From JBPRGG01 sp051418075 (GTDB lineage: Bacteria > Bacteroidota > Bacteroidia > Cytophagales > Cyclobacteriaceae), in contig JBPRGG010000137.1 of NCBI GenBank assembly GCA_051418075.1, positions 1-47,504 of the forward strand: a DNA stretch of 47,504 nucleotides, read 5' to 3'. Below the pieces are notes generated by a model, which had not been told where the DNA came from, ran no database searches, and saw only the letters and a list, made by a program, of their open reading frames with translations. Position numbers and translations under genes: made by a program. Below, one piece after another: positions 18,001 to 25,597 of the stretch (its first letter is position 1; the number at the start of each line of letters is the position of its first letter).

Positions 18001-18888
18001 AGCTTTTCCCGGGTAAATGGTGTGTTTGAGGCTGAAGAATTTTTAGACGATGGGGCCAGATTGGCAGTGAAAATAACGGTAAAACAAGATCAGGCCACCA
18101 TAGACTTTAGCGGGTCCGCACCTGAACATCCTGGAAATTTCAATGCCACTCCTGCTATAGTGTACAGTGCAGTAATATACGTGCTTAGATTGCTGATCAA
18201 TCAGGTAAATCAGGACAAAAAAAACATGGAAGGCAGCATTCCTCTGAACGAAGGAATTCTGAAGCCCGTTCATATAGAGATCCCGGGTGGAATGCTAAAT
18301 CCTTTATTTGATCCGGATCCTTCCCAGTGTCCGGCAGTAGTGGGTGGAAATACAGAAACCAGCCAGCGTCTGGTGGATACCCTGATCAAGGCATTAGGAT
18401 TGGCTGCCTGCAGCCAGGGCACTATGAATAATTTATTGTTTGGCCATGATCAATTTGGTTATTATGAAACCATTGCCGGGGGAACAGGAGCCGGACCGGG
18501 TTTTCATGGCGCTTCCGGTGTACATCAGCATATGACCAATACCCGGATCACAGATCCGGAGATCCTGGAGCACCGGTATCCGGTCCGTTTGCTGTCATTT
18601 GAGTTAAGAGAGCACTCCGGTGGGAAAGGAAAATGGCAGGGAGGCGATGGAATAATCAGGAAAATACAATTTTTAGCTCCCATGGAACTAACCATTTTGA
18701 CTCAGCACCGGAAAGTAGCTCCTTATGGATTGGAAGGAGGAGAAACAGGAAAACCGGGTAGGCAATTTATCATAAAAAATAACGGATTAATTTTAAATTT
18801 ACAGGAAAAAGATGCATATTCGGTAGATGAAAATGACATTATCGTGATGCATACTCCTGGAGGTGGAGGTTTTGGCCGGATTAATTAA
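15088..18888 (+). CDS. Fused ATP-dependent 5-oxoprolinase/hydantoinase (HyuA-HyuB)
   Basis: The 1266-residue protein joins both subunits in one chain, as in eukaryotic 5-oxoprolinase. The N-terminal HyuA part begins with the ATP-binding LWTDTGGTFTDCIGL (10-24) and continues with GSTRGTNALLERKGA, SAGGLVDSKFF, IVFDMGGTSTDVS and AFGGAGGQHAC. The HyuB part starts near residue 745 (ALFTNRFKAIAEEMGSLLQRTAFS) and includes NAPHIPVHLGSLG, NHPAYGGSHLPDIT and the glycine-rich end TPGGGGFGR. Oxoprolinases hydrolyse 5-oxoproline to glutamate with ATP; relatives open hydantoins or carboxylate ketones, so the substrate is inferred from the fused architecture. No other pathway gene lies nearby. A weak hairpin follows at 18897-18908. 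Confidence 0.88.
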   Translation: MTQPTKNWQLWTDTGGTFTDCIGLSDDGSGARVKVLSHGALRGRVSGIVNEKCIAANFRWPADQDIFKGYFFKILSPSAAYKPIEKIDLAKKIIYFSEAVDMNAVEGADFELTAHEEAPVLAARLITGTSLDQPLPIRGMRLGSTRGTNALLERKGAKTLLLITRGFKDLLLIGNQQRPDIFSLEIRKSPPFYQQVLEVDERIAANGEVIVPLSDHHADSLVKQLDQWPIESIAIAFLNSYRNPVHENLMAQKLRSAGWQEFSLSHQLAPEIKLLPRAETCLINAYLSPVINNYLSGVRQKIGNQPLKVMTSAGGLVDSKFFTPKDSLYSGPAGGVVGAARMAERSGLSKIIVFDMGGTSTDVSRFDGNYDYRFETKVGDAQILSPSLAIDTVAAGGGSICFYDGFKFAVGPESAGANPGPACYGAGGPLTITDVNLLLGRLVHDKFGIPIDPDYAEQALEKILAPHQSLKNKNKEEILAGFLSIANENMAEAIRNISVGRGFDIQQYALLAFGGAGGQHACEVAQLLGMTQIAIPYDAGLLSAWGMGQARVERFAIMQVLKPFKFSWPEVKQLSQKVSQEAIASLIQEGYYRNQVEVKFVYFYLRFKGQDSALEIPFTGSNDLSEQFRERYRALFGHWIEGQTLELESVKAIAATKLQIEPTVEATISFFNPPPSAYQPAYFNGWTDTPVYNWDELQPGAAIHGPAIITSQTNTITLYPAWRLFLDQHLTAVLNLENRIDTAMEKPEEIQLALFTNRFKAIAEEMGSLLQRTAFSVNIKERLDFSCALLDERGELVVNAPHIPVHLGSLGICVRTVMEKLDMQEGDVVITNHPAYGGSHLPDITLICPVFYQESLLGFLANRAHHAEIGGKRPGSMPPDAKALAEEGVVISPRYLARQGRYDWDMVKELLQNGPFPSRSLAENLADLNAGVAALNYGRKTLIEHAATYGLTQVQHYMNRLKEYSHWLISQSFSRVNGVFEAEEFLDDGARLAVKITVKQDQATIDFSGSAPEHPGNFNATPAIVYSAVIYVLRLLINQVNQDKKNMEGSIPLNEGILKPVHIEIPGGMLNPLFDPDPSQCPAVVGGNTETSQRLVDTLIKALGLAACSQGTMNNLLFGHDQFGYYETIAGGTGAGPGFHGASGVHQHMTNTRITDPEILEHRYPVRLLSFELREHSGGKGKWQGGDGIIRKIQFLAPMELTILTQHRKVAPYGLEGGETGKPGRQFIIKNNGLILNLQEKDAYSVDENDIIVMHTPGGGGFGRIN

Positions 18889-18945
18889 GGGTGTAATCGC
18901 TTGGGCGAGTATTTTCAAAACCTGTCAGAAAAGTTATAGTAAAAT

Positions 18946-20475
18946 TTGAGTTTCGGAAGACCCATATTACTTTATTTTGTTTTTTCAACATTAACATTCA
19001 GTATCTTATTATGGATAAGTAAGGTGAATTACCTGCTCTTTCATACTTTGGTTGAGTTTTTTAGCATCGTCATTGCCTATTCGATATTCATAATTGCCTG
19101 GAATTCCAAAAAATATATAGCCAACAATTATCTGCTTTGGATAGGCATTGCTTATTTTTTCATTTCAGGATTAGATCTATTGCATACATTGTCTTATACC
19201 GGGATGGCTATATTCACAGATTACCCGTTTTATGCCAATCAGTTATGGATAGCCGCCCGGTATACTGAAAGTATTACGTTTTTGTTAGCCGGTATCTTTA
19301 TTATCAAAAACTGGCCTTTTAGTGCCACTAAAGCTTTTTTTGTTTATTTATTCCTGTTTACAATTATAATAGCCTCTGTTTTCTGGTGGAAGGTTTTTCC
19401 GGTTTGTTACGTGGAGGGTGAAGGACAGACCATATTTAAAATTGTAAGTGAATATATAATTATTATCATTTTGGGGTTAAATATATACTTGTTATATCGT
19501 CACAAAAGAAAATTTGATCCCCGGGTTTATCTCTGGATAATTTTTTCTTTAGTCTTCACCGTTTTTTCTGAATTTTCCTTTACCCTATATTTCAACAACT
19601 ATGGATTTACTAATTTTTTAGGACATGTTTTTAAACTTGCGTCCTTCTTTCTGATTTACAAAGCTATTGTAGTAACGGGATTTAAAAATCCAATGACCAT
19701 ACTGTTCCGGGAGTTAAAACAAAATGAGCAGGAACTGAAAGAATTGAATTTCACCAAAGATCGTTTTTTCTCCATTATTGCTCATGATCTGAAAAGCCCT
19801 TTTAATACGCTGATGGGTTTTTCAGAATTATTGCTGAATAACCGGAATAAGCTGAGTCAGGAAGAAATGGAGAAAATGTTGAATCTTATCAATCAATCAG
19901 CCCAACGAACAGGAAACCTGTTGGAAAATTTGTTGGAATGGTCACGTACCCAAACAGGGAGATTACAAACCCAACCGGAACTTTTTGATATCCGGGAAAT
20001 AATCCTGGAAAACATTGATTTACTCAATCAACCTGCCCTGGAGAAAAATATCAACTTGTTTTCCATCATTGATGAGCCTAAACAGGTTTATTCTGATAAG
20101 AACATGGTTAGGACTGTGCTTAGAAACTTAATCAGCAATGCCATTAAATTTACATATCCCAATGGAAAAGTGTATGTTGAAACAAATGAAATTAGCAATT
20201 ATACCCTGGAGGTAAAGGTGATAGACAATGGTAGGGGCATTGATCAGGAACAGCAAAGGAAAATTTTTCAATTTGGTGAAAAGAAAATATCCTCATTGGG
20301 AACCGCCCAGGAAAAAGGAACAGGTTTAGGATTAATAATTTGTAAAGAATTCATACAAGCCAACCATGGAATGATCAAGGTGGAAAGCCAACCCGGTGAA
20401 GGCACTACCTTTATATTTACCCTTCCCCGCACTAAATCTGAAGGTTCTGATCAAGAGGTTAATCATCCAAAATAA
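18946..20475 (+). CDS. Membrane sensor histidine kinase with MASE3-like input domain
   Basis: The protein has 509 residues. The first ~245 contain seven or so hydrophobic segments and the MASE3-like pattern HTLVEFFSIVIAYSIF...GLDLLHTLSY. After a short linker comes a HisKA domain with His280 in FSIIAHDLKSPFNTLMGF. The ATPase domain has the N box (LISNAIKFTYPNG), G1 (VIDNGRGI) and G2 (KGTGLGLIICKEFI). It has no receiver or PAS domain and no response-regulator gene nearby, so it is an orphan kinase. The start must be TTG at 18946, because an in-frame stop lies two codons upstream and the first helix begins at once. It follows the oxoprolinase by 57 bases and may be co-transcribed. The signal sensed by MASE3 is unknown to me. 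Confidence 0.88.
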   Translation: MSFGRPILLYFVFSTLTFSILLWISKVNYLLFHTLVEFFSIVIAYSIFIIAWNSKKYIANNYLLWIGIAYFFISGLDLLHTLSYTGMAIFTDYPFYANQLWIAARYTESITFLLAGIFIIKNWPFSATKAFFVYLFLFTIIIASVFWWKVFPVCYVEGEGQTIFKIVSEYIIIIILGLNIYLLYRHKRKFDPRVYLWIIFSLVFTVFSEFSFTLYFNNYGFTNFLGHVFKLASFFLIYKAIVVTGFKNPMTILFRELKQNEQELKELNFTKDRFFSIIAHDLKSPFNTLMGFSELLLNNRNKLSQEEMEKMLNLINQSAQRTGNLLENLLEWSRTQTGRLQTQPELFDIREIILENIDLLNQPALEKNINLFSIIDEPKQVYSDKNMVRTVLRNLISNAIKFTYPNGKVYVETNEISNYTLEVKVIDNGRGIDQEQQRKIFQFGEKKISSLGTAQEKGTGLGLIICKEFIQANHGMIKVESQPGEGTTFIFTLPRTKSEGSDQEVNHPK

Positions 20476-20516
20476 ACCCGAAATAAATGATATTTTGATG
20501 CCTTAGGAAACGTTCT

Positions 20517-20545
20517 GTTAGGTAAACTTTGCCAACTTTACCAAC
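20517..20545 (+). repeat. Intergenic inverted repeat upstream of clpP
   Basis: GTT(A)GGTAAA at 517-526 pairs with TTTACCAAC at 537-545 across a 10-base loop, giving a nine-pair stem with one bulged A. No T-run follows, so it is not a standard terminator. It could be an operator or mRNA structure for the protease gene 100 bases downstream. Confidence 0.4.
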
Positions 20546-20646
20546 AAAATCCTTTAACGGTCGTAAGTTTTTATTAATTTAGATCAAACTTTTTATGATA
20601 GCATTTAATTTTACATTTTAAACAGACATTAAAATATTTTTAGACA

Positions 20647-21246
20647 ATGATTAGATCAGATGAAGAAAAACCTCTAAAGGAAATCATAGAGTCATTTAAT
20701 GAAAGCAGCAGGTTTAATAAGAAATTTTTAAAAGAAAGAAAAGTCTTTTTATGGGGAGTGGTGGAAGATGGTTCTGCTCGTGATGTTGTAAACAGGTTGT
20801 TGTACCTGGAAGCAGAAGAGCCCGGTAAAGAGATCACCATGTATATCAACAGCCCCGGTGGTGTGGTGACTTCCGGAATGATCATTTATGATACCATGCG
20901 CATGATCAGTTCTCCGGTTGCTACTGTTTGTATGGGCTTGGCGGCTTCAATGGGTTCTATATTATTATCAGCCGGTGAAAAAGGCAAAAGGTATATATGG
21001 CCTCATGGCAAGGTGATGATCCATCAACCCTCCGTAGGTATGATCCAGGGGCAGGCCAGTGATCTGGAGATCAGGGCCAGAGAGATCATCAAAACCAAAG
21101 ATATGGGTGCCCGGATCCTGGCTGAAAATTGCGGCCATTCGGTGGATAAGGTCATGCAGGATTTTGACCGTGACTACTGGATGGATGCTAAAGAATCCAT
21201 GGAGTATGGTATTGTAGACAGCCTGGTGGAGAAGATTGTTTTTTAA
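20647..21246 (+). CDS. clpP: ATP-dependent Clp protease proteolytic subunit
   Basis: This 199-residue ClpP-fold serine protease has the complete triad: Ser101 in GLAASMGSILLS, His126 in VMIHQPS and Asp176 in DFDRDYWMDAKE. The INSPGG oxyanion-hole motif is at 68-73. The N-terminus (first ~28 residues) differs from standard ClpP1, and no clpX follows, so it is probably a stand-alone second paralogue rather than the main clpP-clpX gene. It should form a heptameric ring and degrade substrates delivered by a Clp ATPase. Neighbours are unrelated. The ATG at 20647 is the only sensible start. Confidence 0.92.
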   Translation: MIRSDEEKPLKEIIESFNESSRFNKKFLKERKVFLWGVVEDGSARDVVNRLLYLEAEEPGKEITMYINSPGGVVTSGMIIYDTMRMISSPVATVCMGLAASMGSILLSAGEKGKRYIWPHGKVMIHQPSVGMIQGQASDLEIRAREIIKTKDMGARILAENCGHSVDKVMQDFDRDYWMDAKESMEYGIVDSLVEKIVF

Positions 21247-21302
21247 TAACCTTTTTGTTCTGATTCCGGCTGGTAGATGGCCTGCTATTTAATGGTAGAT
21301 GT

Positions 21303-22328
21303 ATGAAAGAATTTATGGATGGCCCACATTTTTTTTGGAAAGATCCTCAGACTATAGTTCAGGTTCATGTATCTACCAATTTTTCTGCCCAGAAAGCTGA
21401 CTTGCACCAGGAGGAATATGATTTTACCGGTAGCACGCTTGAAGTACGGGGCCTGAATGATGGAAGAATATATCATCTTAATAAATATCCCCGGGAAGAC
21501 CATGATGTTTTTTCAGGTGTCCCGCGTATTTTGGCCATGGGTGATGTACATGGAGAATACGCACACCTGGTAAAGTTTCTGCAAAACAATCATGTGATTG
21601 ATCAGGAATTGAACTGGATATTCGGATCCGGCCATCTGGTGTTTTGCGGTGATATTTTCGATAGGGGAGATCAGGTGACGGAATGTTTGTGGTTGATCTA
21701 TCATTTGGAGCAACAAGCTGAAAATCAAGGAGGGAAAGTGCATTATTTGTTGGGAAATCATGAATTAATGGCCCTGGAAAATGACAACCGTTACCTTTCC
21801 CTAAAATACAAGTCTATCTGCCAGGATCTGGGTTGGAATTACGCTGATTTTTTCAGCAAGGAGTCTTTGCTGGGCCAATGGGTCAGGAGTAAAAACCTGT
21901 TGGTTAAGATCAATAATCATCTTTTTGTGCATGGAGGGATATCACCCCAATTAGTTGAACAACAAATGCCTATCCCTGAAATCAACCGGCTGGCCCGGGA
22001 AGGTTTAAAGGACCAATTGGGTATCAGCCAGGAACTGGATTTGATTTTTGGCTCCTGGGGCCCTTTATGGTACCGGGGGTATTTGTCATCATGGATGGAT
22101 TACAATTTAATTAATCTGGAGGAACTTAATCAAATACGAACATTTTATGATACTGATTTTATCGTTTTTGCCCACACTCAGGTTGATGCCATAACCCGTT
22201 TATTCAATGGGAAGCTTTATGCTATAGATGTTCACCTCAGTAAAACCAATACCCAGGCCTTATTAATAGAAGAGAATAATATCTTTCAATTGCTGCACGA
22301 TAATCGCAAACAGAAATTTACCGACTGA
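21303..22328 (+). CDS. Calcineurin-like metallophosphoesterase (Ser/Thr phosphatase type)
   Basis: The 341-residue protein carries the complete two-metal phosphoesterase signature: MGDVHGEY (D-x-H), CGDIFDRGDQV (GDxxDRG), LLGNHELMAL (GNHE), LFVHGGISP and a late FAHTQVD histidine. This order is that of PPP-type phosphatases and bacterial Shewanella-like relatives, so the substrate may be a phosphoprotein, but diadenosine-polyphosphate or other phosphoester hydrolysis cannot be excluded. The first ~75 residues form an extra N-terminal domain that I do not recognise. There is no signal peptide, so it should be cytoplasmic. The gene lies 56 bases after clpP and is convergent with the TolC-family gene. 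Confidence 0.88.
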   Translation: MKEFMDGPHFFWKDPQTIVQVHVSTNFSAQKADLHQEEYDFTGSTLEVRGLNDGRIYHLNKYPREDHDVFSGVPRILAMGDVHGEYAHLVKFLQNNHVIDQELNWIFGSGHLVFCGDIFDRGDQVTECLWLIYHLEQQAENQGGKVHYLLGNHELMALENDNRYLSLKYKSICQDLGWNYADFFSKESLLGQWVRSKNLLVKINNHLFVHGGISPQLVEQQMPIPEINRLAREGLKDQLGISQELDLIFGSWGPLWYRGYLSSWMDYNLINLEELNQIRTFYDTDFIVFAHTQVDAITRLFNGKLYAIDVHLSKTNTQALLIEENNIFQLLHDNRKQKFTD

Positions 22329-22337
22329 CTTTTGAAT

Positions 22338-23684
22338 TTAGTTAAAATTCTGGTTATCACTTCCCAGTTCACTAAAGGGAGATACAAAATCCATCAGGAA
22401 AAAACGGATATGCATTTTATGAATTTCGGCATAAGCGATATTTTCAAAATAATCCAACTGGGCCCGGTAGAAATCCTGCAGGGCATCAATTACATCCGTG
22501 GCATTGATAGCGGTGGAAGTGCCAGTTAGAAATTCTTCCAGGTTGTTGTAATAAAGGTCTCTCTGAGCTTTTACCAGGCTTGGCCTAACCTGGCTTCTGT
22601 ATTCTTTGGCCTTGTTATAATTGCTCCTGATCCACCTCTCGGTATCCCTGGTATTTTCCAGCAGAGAATTATTGATTTTTTCTATATCCAGTCGGGCAAT
22701 GTCTTTTTTCTTTTTGGCATTAGGGTCTAAAACATTGTAGTTAAGGAAAATATTGACAGCAAAACCTTCAAAATTGGTGATAAAATCCTGCTCATAGGAG
22801 GCTCCCGCACCAATTTCCGGAAAGAATGCGGCATTTACCAGCTTCATATCTTCTTCAATAAGCTCTTTCCTGATTTGATCATCAGTAGTTCTGATTTCAA
22901 TAGTCCTTTCGATAATTTTTTCCAGGAAGGCTACTTCGTTTTCAATACTATTCCCGGTAAGCACCAGCGTATCAGCCAACCTGAACTGCTCTGAATTATC
23001 CAGGCTCATCAGGTTTTTAAGCTGACCAATTTTGTCATCATAGTTTGTTTCAAATCCTTTGAGTTGGGTTTGAATTCTTTCTTTCAAAGGTGATATGTTG
23101 TTTTGTAAATAAGAAACTGCCGCTGCGCTTTGCTTTACCAAAGTTGTGTCTAAACTCAGATCATAGAGGCTATCCAATTCAAGTAACTCATCGATCAGGA
23201 TCTCTAATTTCTTTCTTACCAGATTGGCATTGATATAAGCTACCGCAATATCCCTTTGCAAATCGGCAGTTTCTGCATCTACCCGGTATTCATTCAGTTT
23301 TACATAATTTTCATACTTCCTGCCCCTGGGGCCATTAGCCATGTTAAATATCTGAAAATTTGTGTAAGCCCTTAATGACTGGCTGATACGGGGTTCTTCT
23401 CCTGGCCGGTACACGTCAGAAACACGGGAGTTTAACTTGATTTCAGGAAAAAACAAGGAAGTCCTGAATATTTTTTGACGTAACCTGGATTGTTGTACAT
23501 CTATTCTTTCATTTTTCAAACTCAGGTTTTCCTCCAGTCCTATCACCAGGCAGTCATCCAAAGAAAGCGAGGGCACATCCTCCCGATATATCTTTAAGGA
23601 ATCCAGCGGGTTGGCCCATAAGAAATTTCCTGACAAAAAAAAGATTAAAACTAATAGTAATTTCACCTTCACTTTATCCATCAA
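22338..23684 (-). CDS. TolC-family outer-membrane channel protein
   Basis: The 448-residue protein has a signal peptide (about 1-25, ending near LWANPLDSL) and the long amphipathic helices of TolC/OEP proteins. LSLDDCLVIGLEENLSLKNERIDVQQSRLR marks the start of the first repeat, and heptad-like helices continue to the C-terminus. TolC proteins form outer-membrane tunnels for efflux or type I secretion, but no inner-membrane pump or adaptor gene is adjacent, so its partner must lie elsewhere. Starts at 23684 and 23681 are nearly equivalent. It follows trpB2 by 8 bases on the same strand, so both are probably on one transcript, an unexpected pairing. Confidence 0.85.
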   Translation of the reverse strand: MMDKVKVKLLLVLIFFLSGNFLWANPLDSLKIYREDVPSLSLDDCLVIGLEENLSLKNERIDVQQSRLRQKIFRTSLFFPEIKLNSRVSDVYRPGEEPRISQSLRAYTNFQIFNMANGPRGRKYENYVKLNEYRVDAETADLQRDIAVAYINANLVRKKLEILIDELLELDSLYDLSLDTTLVKQSAAAVSYLQNNISPLKERIQTQLKGFETNYDDKIGQLKNLMSLDNSEQFRLADTLVLTGNSIENEVAFLEKIIERTIEIRTTDDQIRKELIEEDMKLVNAAFFPEIGAGASYEQDFITNFEGFAVNIFLNYNVLDPNAKKKKDIARLDIEKINNSLLENTRDTERWIRSNYNKAKEYRSQVRPSLVKAQRDLYYNNLEEFLTGTSTAINATDVIDALQDFYRAQLDYFENIAYAEIHKMHIRFFLMDFVSPFSELGSDNQNFN

Positions 23685-23692
23685 AAAGCTTT

Positions 23693-25054
23693 TTAATTAA
23701 ATTTTTCAAGTTCAATAATACTTTCGCTTATTTCCTGGTCGGTCAATTCATGATCTTCCAGTTCATTGGCAAAGTATTTTTCATAGGCGCTCAAATCAAA
23801 ATGTCCATGACCGCTCAGGTTTAATAAGATGGTTTTTGAAGCCCCTTCTTCTCTGGCTTTTATAGCTTCTTTCACTACTGAGGCAATAGGAAAAGTTGCC
23901 TCAGGAGCGGGTAATAATCCTTCAGCCCGGGCAAATTTCACTCCTGCCTCAAAACATTCCAATTGTTGGTTAGCTTCTGCTTCAATAAGTCCATCTTTTA
24001 ATAACTGGCTCGGAATGGCGCCTGCACCATGATAACGTAAACCTCCGGCATGTATTTTAGCCGGTACAAAATTATGCCCCAAAGTATACATATGGATCAA
24101 TGGAGTAAGCCCCACAGTATCACCGAAATCATATTTGAAATGTCCCCTGGTCAGCTTAGGACAGGAGGAAGGCTCTACGGCTACACAGCGGGTTTTTTTA
24201 CCTTGTGTTAAGTTAAGGTGCAAAAAGGGCAGGGATATACCGGCAAAATTAGAACCACCACCAAATGAAGCATATACCACATCCGGATAATCATCTGTTT
24301 TTTCGAATTGCTTCAGGGTTTCCAGACCAATAATCGTTTGATGTAACAGTACATGATTTAACACACTTCCCAGGGAGTATCGTATGGCCGGATCCTTAAC
24401 CGCCATTTCCACAGCTTCAGAAATAGCAATACCGAGGCTGCCAGGAGATTCGGGATCTTTGGCCAGGATCTGACGTCCTGATTCGGTGAGCATGCTGGGT
24501 GAGGGAACCACCTCTGCATTCCAGGTATTCATTAACAACTTTCTGTAGGGTTTTTGATAATAACTAACCTTGACCATAAATACTTGAAGGTCAATATCGA
24601 AAAGCTGACAAGCATAACTCAGAGCACTTCCCCATTGCCCGGCTCCGGTTTCTGTAGTGATTTTTTTCACCCCTTCCAGTTTGTTATAATATGCCTGGGC
24701 AATGGCAGTATTCAATTTATGAGAACCTGACGGGCTTACACCCTCATATTTGTAATAGATTTTGGCTGGTGTGTCAAGGGCTTTTTCCAGTCCATAAGCT
24801 CTAAACAAGGGAGTAGGCCGGTATTTTTTATAAAAATCCAGGATCTCGCCCGGTATGTCTATCCATCTTTCCCGGGACATTTCCTGTTTGATCAGTTCCA
24901 TAGGAAACAGCGATGATAATTCTTCAGGGCCTATTGGTTGTCGGGTGCCTGGATGCAATGGTGGCAAAAGAGGATTAGGCATGTCTGCCTGTATGTTATA
25001 CCATTGCGTGGGAATTTCATCTTCAGGTAAAATAATTTTGTTTGCCTTTGCCAT
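23693..25054 (-). CDS. TrpB2-type tryptophan synthase beta-like PLP enzyme
   Basis: The 453-residue PLP fold-type II enzyme has its likely Schiff-base lysine at Lys113 in PSGSHKLNTAIA, the ETGAGQWG substrate loop (135-142), a glycine-rich phosphate loop (FGGGSNFAG) and a C-terminal LNLSGHGHFDLSAY. The extended N-terminus (PEDEIPTQWYNIQADMP) and the SHKLN rather than AHKINN context identify the TrpB2 class (longer than TrpB1). Such enzymes join indole and serine to tryptophan, often without TrpA, and may salvage indole. A regular trpB lies in the operon 5.4 kb away, and this gene is transcribed divergently from that operon. The tolC-like gene follows 8 bases downstream. Confidence 0.92.
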   Translation of the reverse strand: MAKANKIILPEDEIPTQWYNIQADMPNPLLPPLHPGTRQPIGPEELSSLFPMELIKQEMSRERWIDIPGEILDFYKKYRPTPLFRAYGLEKALDTPAKIYYKYEGVSPSGSHKLNTAIAQAYYNKLEGVKKITTETGAGQWGSALSYACQLFDIDLQVFMVKVSYYQKPYRKLLMNTWNAEVVPSPSMLTESGRQILAKDPESPGSLGIAISEAVEMAVKDPAIRYSLGSVLNHVLLHQTIIGLETLKQFEKTDDYPDVVYASFGGGSNFAGISLPFLHLNLTQGKKTRCVAVEPSSCPKLTRGHFKYDFGDTVGLTPLIHMYTLGHNFVPAKIHAGGLRYHGAGAIPSQLLKDGLIEAEANQQLECFEAGVKFARAEGLLPAPEATFPIASVVKEAIKAREEGASKTILLNLSGHGHFDLSAYEKYFANELEDHELTDQEISESIIELEKFN

Positions 25055-25313
25055 GATCCAAATTTTTTGGGTTAAAAAAAGCGTTAGAAGCGCGCCAAAT
25101 TAGTTCAAATACTTAATTTTAGCAAAACCTTCTTTTAGATATATTACATTAAGTAAGAATTACCTACAAATAGAATTTTGCCGATCAGGATATAAAATTA
25201 TTAAAAATCTGATACAGATTAATACGACTTTTAGATTTTAACTCATAATATTTTTTTATATATTGAAAAAGCCATATAAAGTTTTAAAAATTTAAATTTT
25301 ATCTGACCGGCTA

Positions 25314-25344
25314 TTGGCTAATTAGGCACTTCTGCATATATTTG
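25314..25344 (+). promoter_or_regulatory. Promoter of the trp operon leader
   Basis: A -33 TTG at 25314-25316 and a -7 box TATATTTG at 25337-25344 are separated by 20 bases, matching the Bacteroidota consensus. Transcription should start near 25348-25351, only about 3-6 bases before the first leader ATG (25354). The rest of the 25055-25313 spacer is AT-rich and must also hold the start of the divergent trpB2 transcript, for which I saw no exact -7 box. Confidence 0.65.
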
Positions 25345-25353
25345 GAACTCATT

Positions 25354-25407
25354 ATGAAAATGAATCAAATACATATCTCCTGGTGGTGGCATTTACCTGG
25401 TAAATGA
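25354..25407 (+). CDS. trp leader peptide 1 (Trp-Trp-Trp)
   Basis: The short frame reads MKMNQIHISWWWHLPGK and stop. Three consecutive Trp codons lie at 25381-25389. It starts directly behind the promoter; an in-frame ATG at 25360 is a second possible start. It stops at the edge of an antiterminator arm. Three adjacent Trp codons in a 17-residue peptide just upstream of a hairpin with T-run and trpE is the classic pattern of ribosome-mediated attenuation: the ribosome stalls at these codons when charged tRNA-Trp is scarce. The peptide itself probably has no function. Confidence 0.82.
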   Translation: MKMNQIHISWWWHLPGK

Positions 25408-25464
25408 ACAGCAGGAGTATGTAAAAATATTATAAGGCTTGCTGTTGGTGGTAAGCCTTTTTTT
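25378..25464 (+). terminator. trp attenuator 1 with alternative hairpins
   Basis: Three mutually exclusive pairings can be drawn. Pairing 1:2 joins TCCTG (378-382, into the first Trp codon) to CAGGA (412-416) and encloses a small stem CATTTA/TAAATG (390-395/401-406). Pairing 2:3, the antiterminator, joins AACAGCA (407-413) to TGCTGTT (440-446). Pairing 3:4, the terminator, joins AAGGCTTGC (434-442) to GTAAGCCTT (451-459), including one G-U pair, and is followed by a T-run at 458-464. A ribosome stalled on the Trp codons would block 1:2 and favour the antiterminator. Pairings were found by eye. Confidence 0.78.
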
Positions 25465-25524
25465 ATGAAAAAAAATGAGGAAATGAATATATTTTGGTGG
25501 CACTGGATTTTAAATCAGCAGTAA
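25465..25524 (+). CDS. trp leader peptide 2 (Trp-Trp-His-Trp)
   Basis: The frame MKKNEEMNIFWWHWILNQQ begins right after the T-run of attenuator 1; translation may instead start at the in-frame ATG at 25483, giving 13 residues. Trp codons are at 25495-25500 and 25504-25506. The stop codon UAA is itself part of the antiterminator arm of attenuator 2. Because the first ATG follows the terminator of attenuator 1, this peptide is made only on transcripts that escaped it. Three Trp in 13-19 residues is far above chance for a spacer this AT-rich. Confidence 0.8.
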   Translation: MKKNEEMNIFWWHWILNQQ

Positions 25525-25577
25525 TGTTTCAGAATCTTGGGATGAGGAGCTTACTGTATCAGGTGAGCTTTTTTTTT
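25502..25577 (+). terminator. trp attenuator 2 with alternative hairpins
   Basis: Pairing 1:2 joins ACTG (502-505) to CAGT (519-522) around a GATT/AATC stem (506-509/513-516). Pairing 2:3, the antiterminator, joins CAGTAA (519-524, including the leader stop codon) to TTACTG (551-556). Pairing 3:4, the terminator, joins AGCTTAC (548-554) to GTGAGCT (563-569), with one G-U pair and an 8-base loop, followed by nine T at 569-577. trpE starts about 20 bases later. The arrangement repeats that of attenuator 1 with different bases, so it is not a simple duplication. Confidence 0.78.
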
Positions 25578-25597
25578 GAATCAAATTGTTAAATAAA

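Noticed and set aside
25104..25353. A leader-peptide attenuator for the divergent trpB2 gene
   Set aside because: A T-run precedes trpB2 on the minus strand, but the stem is only about three pairs and no frame with clustered Trp codons is present.
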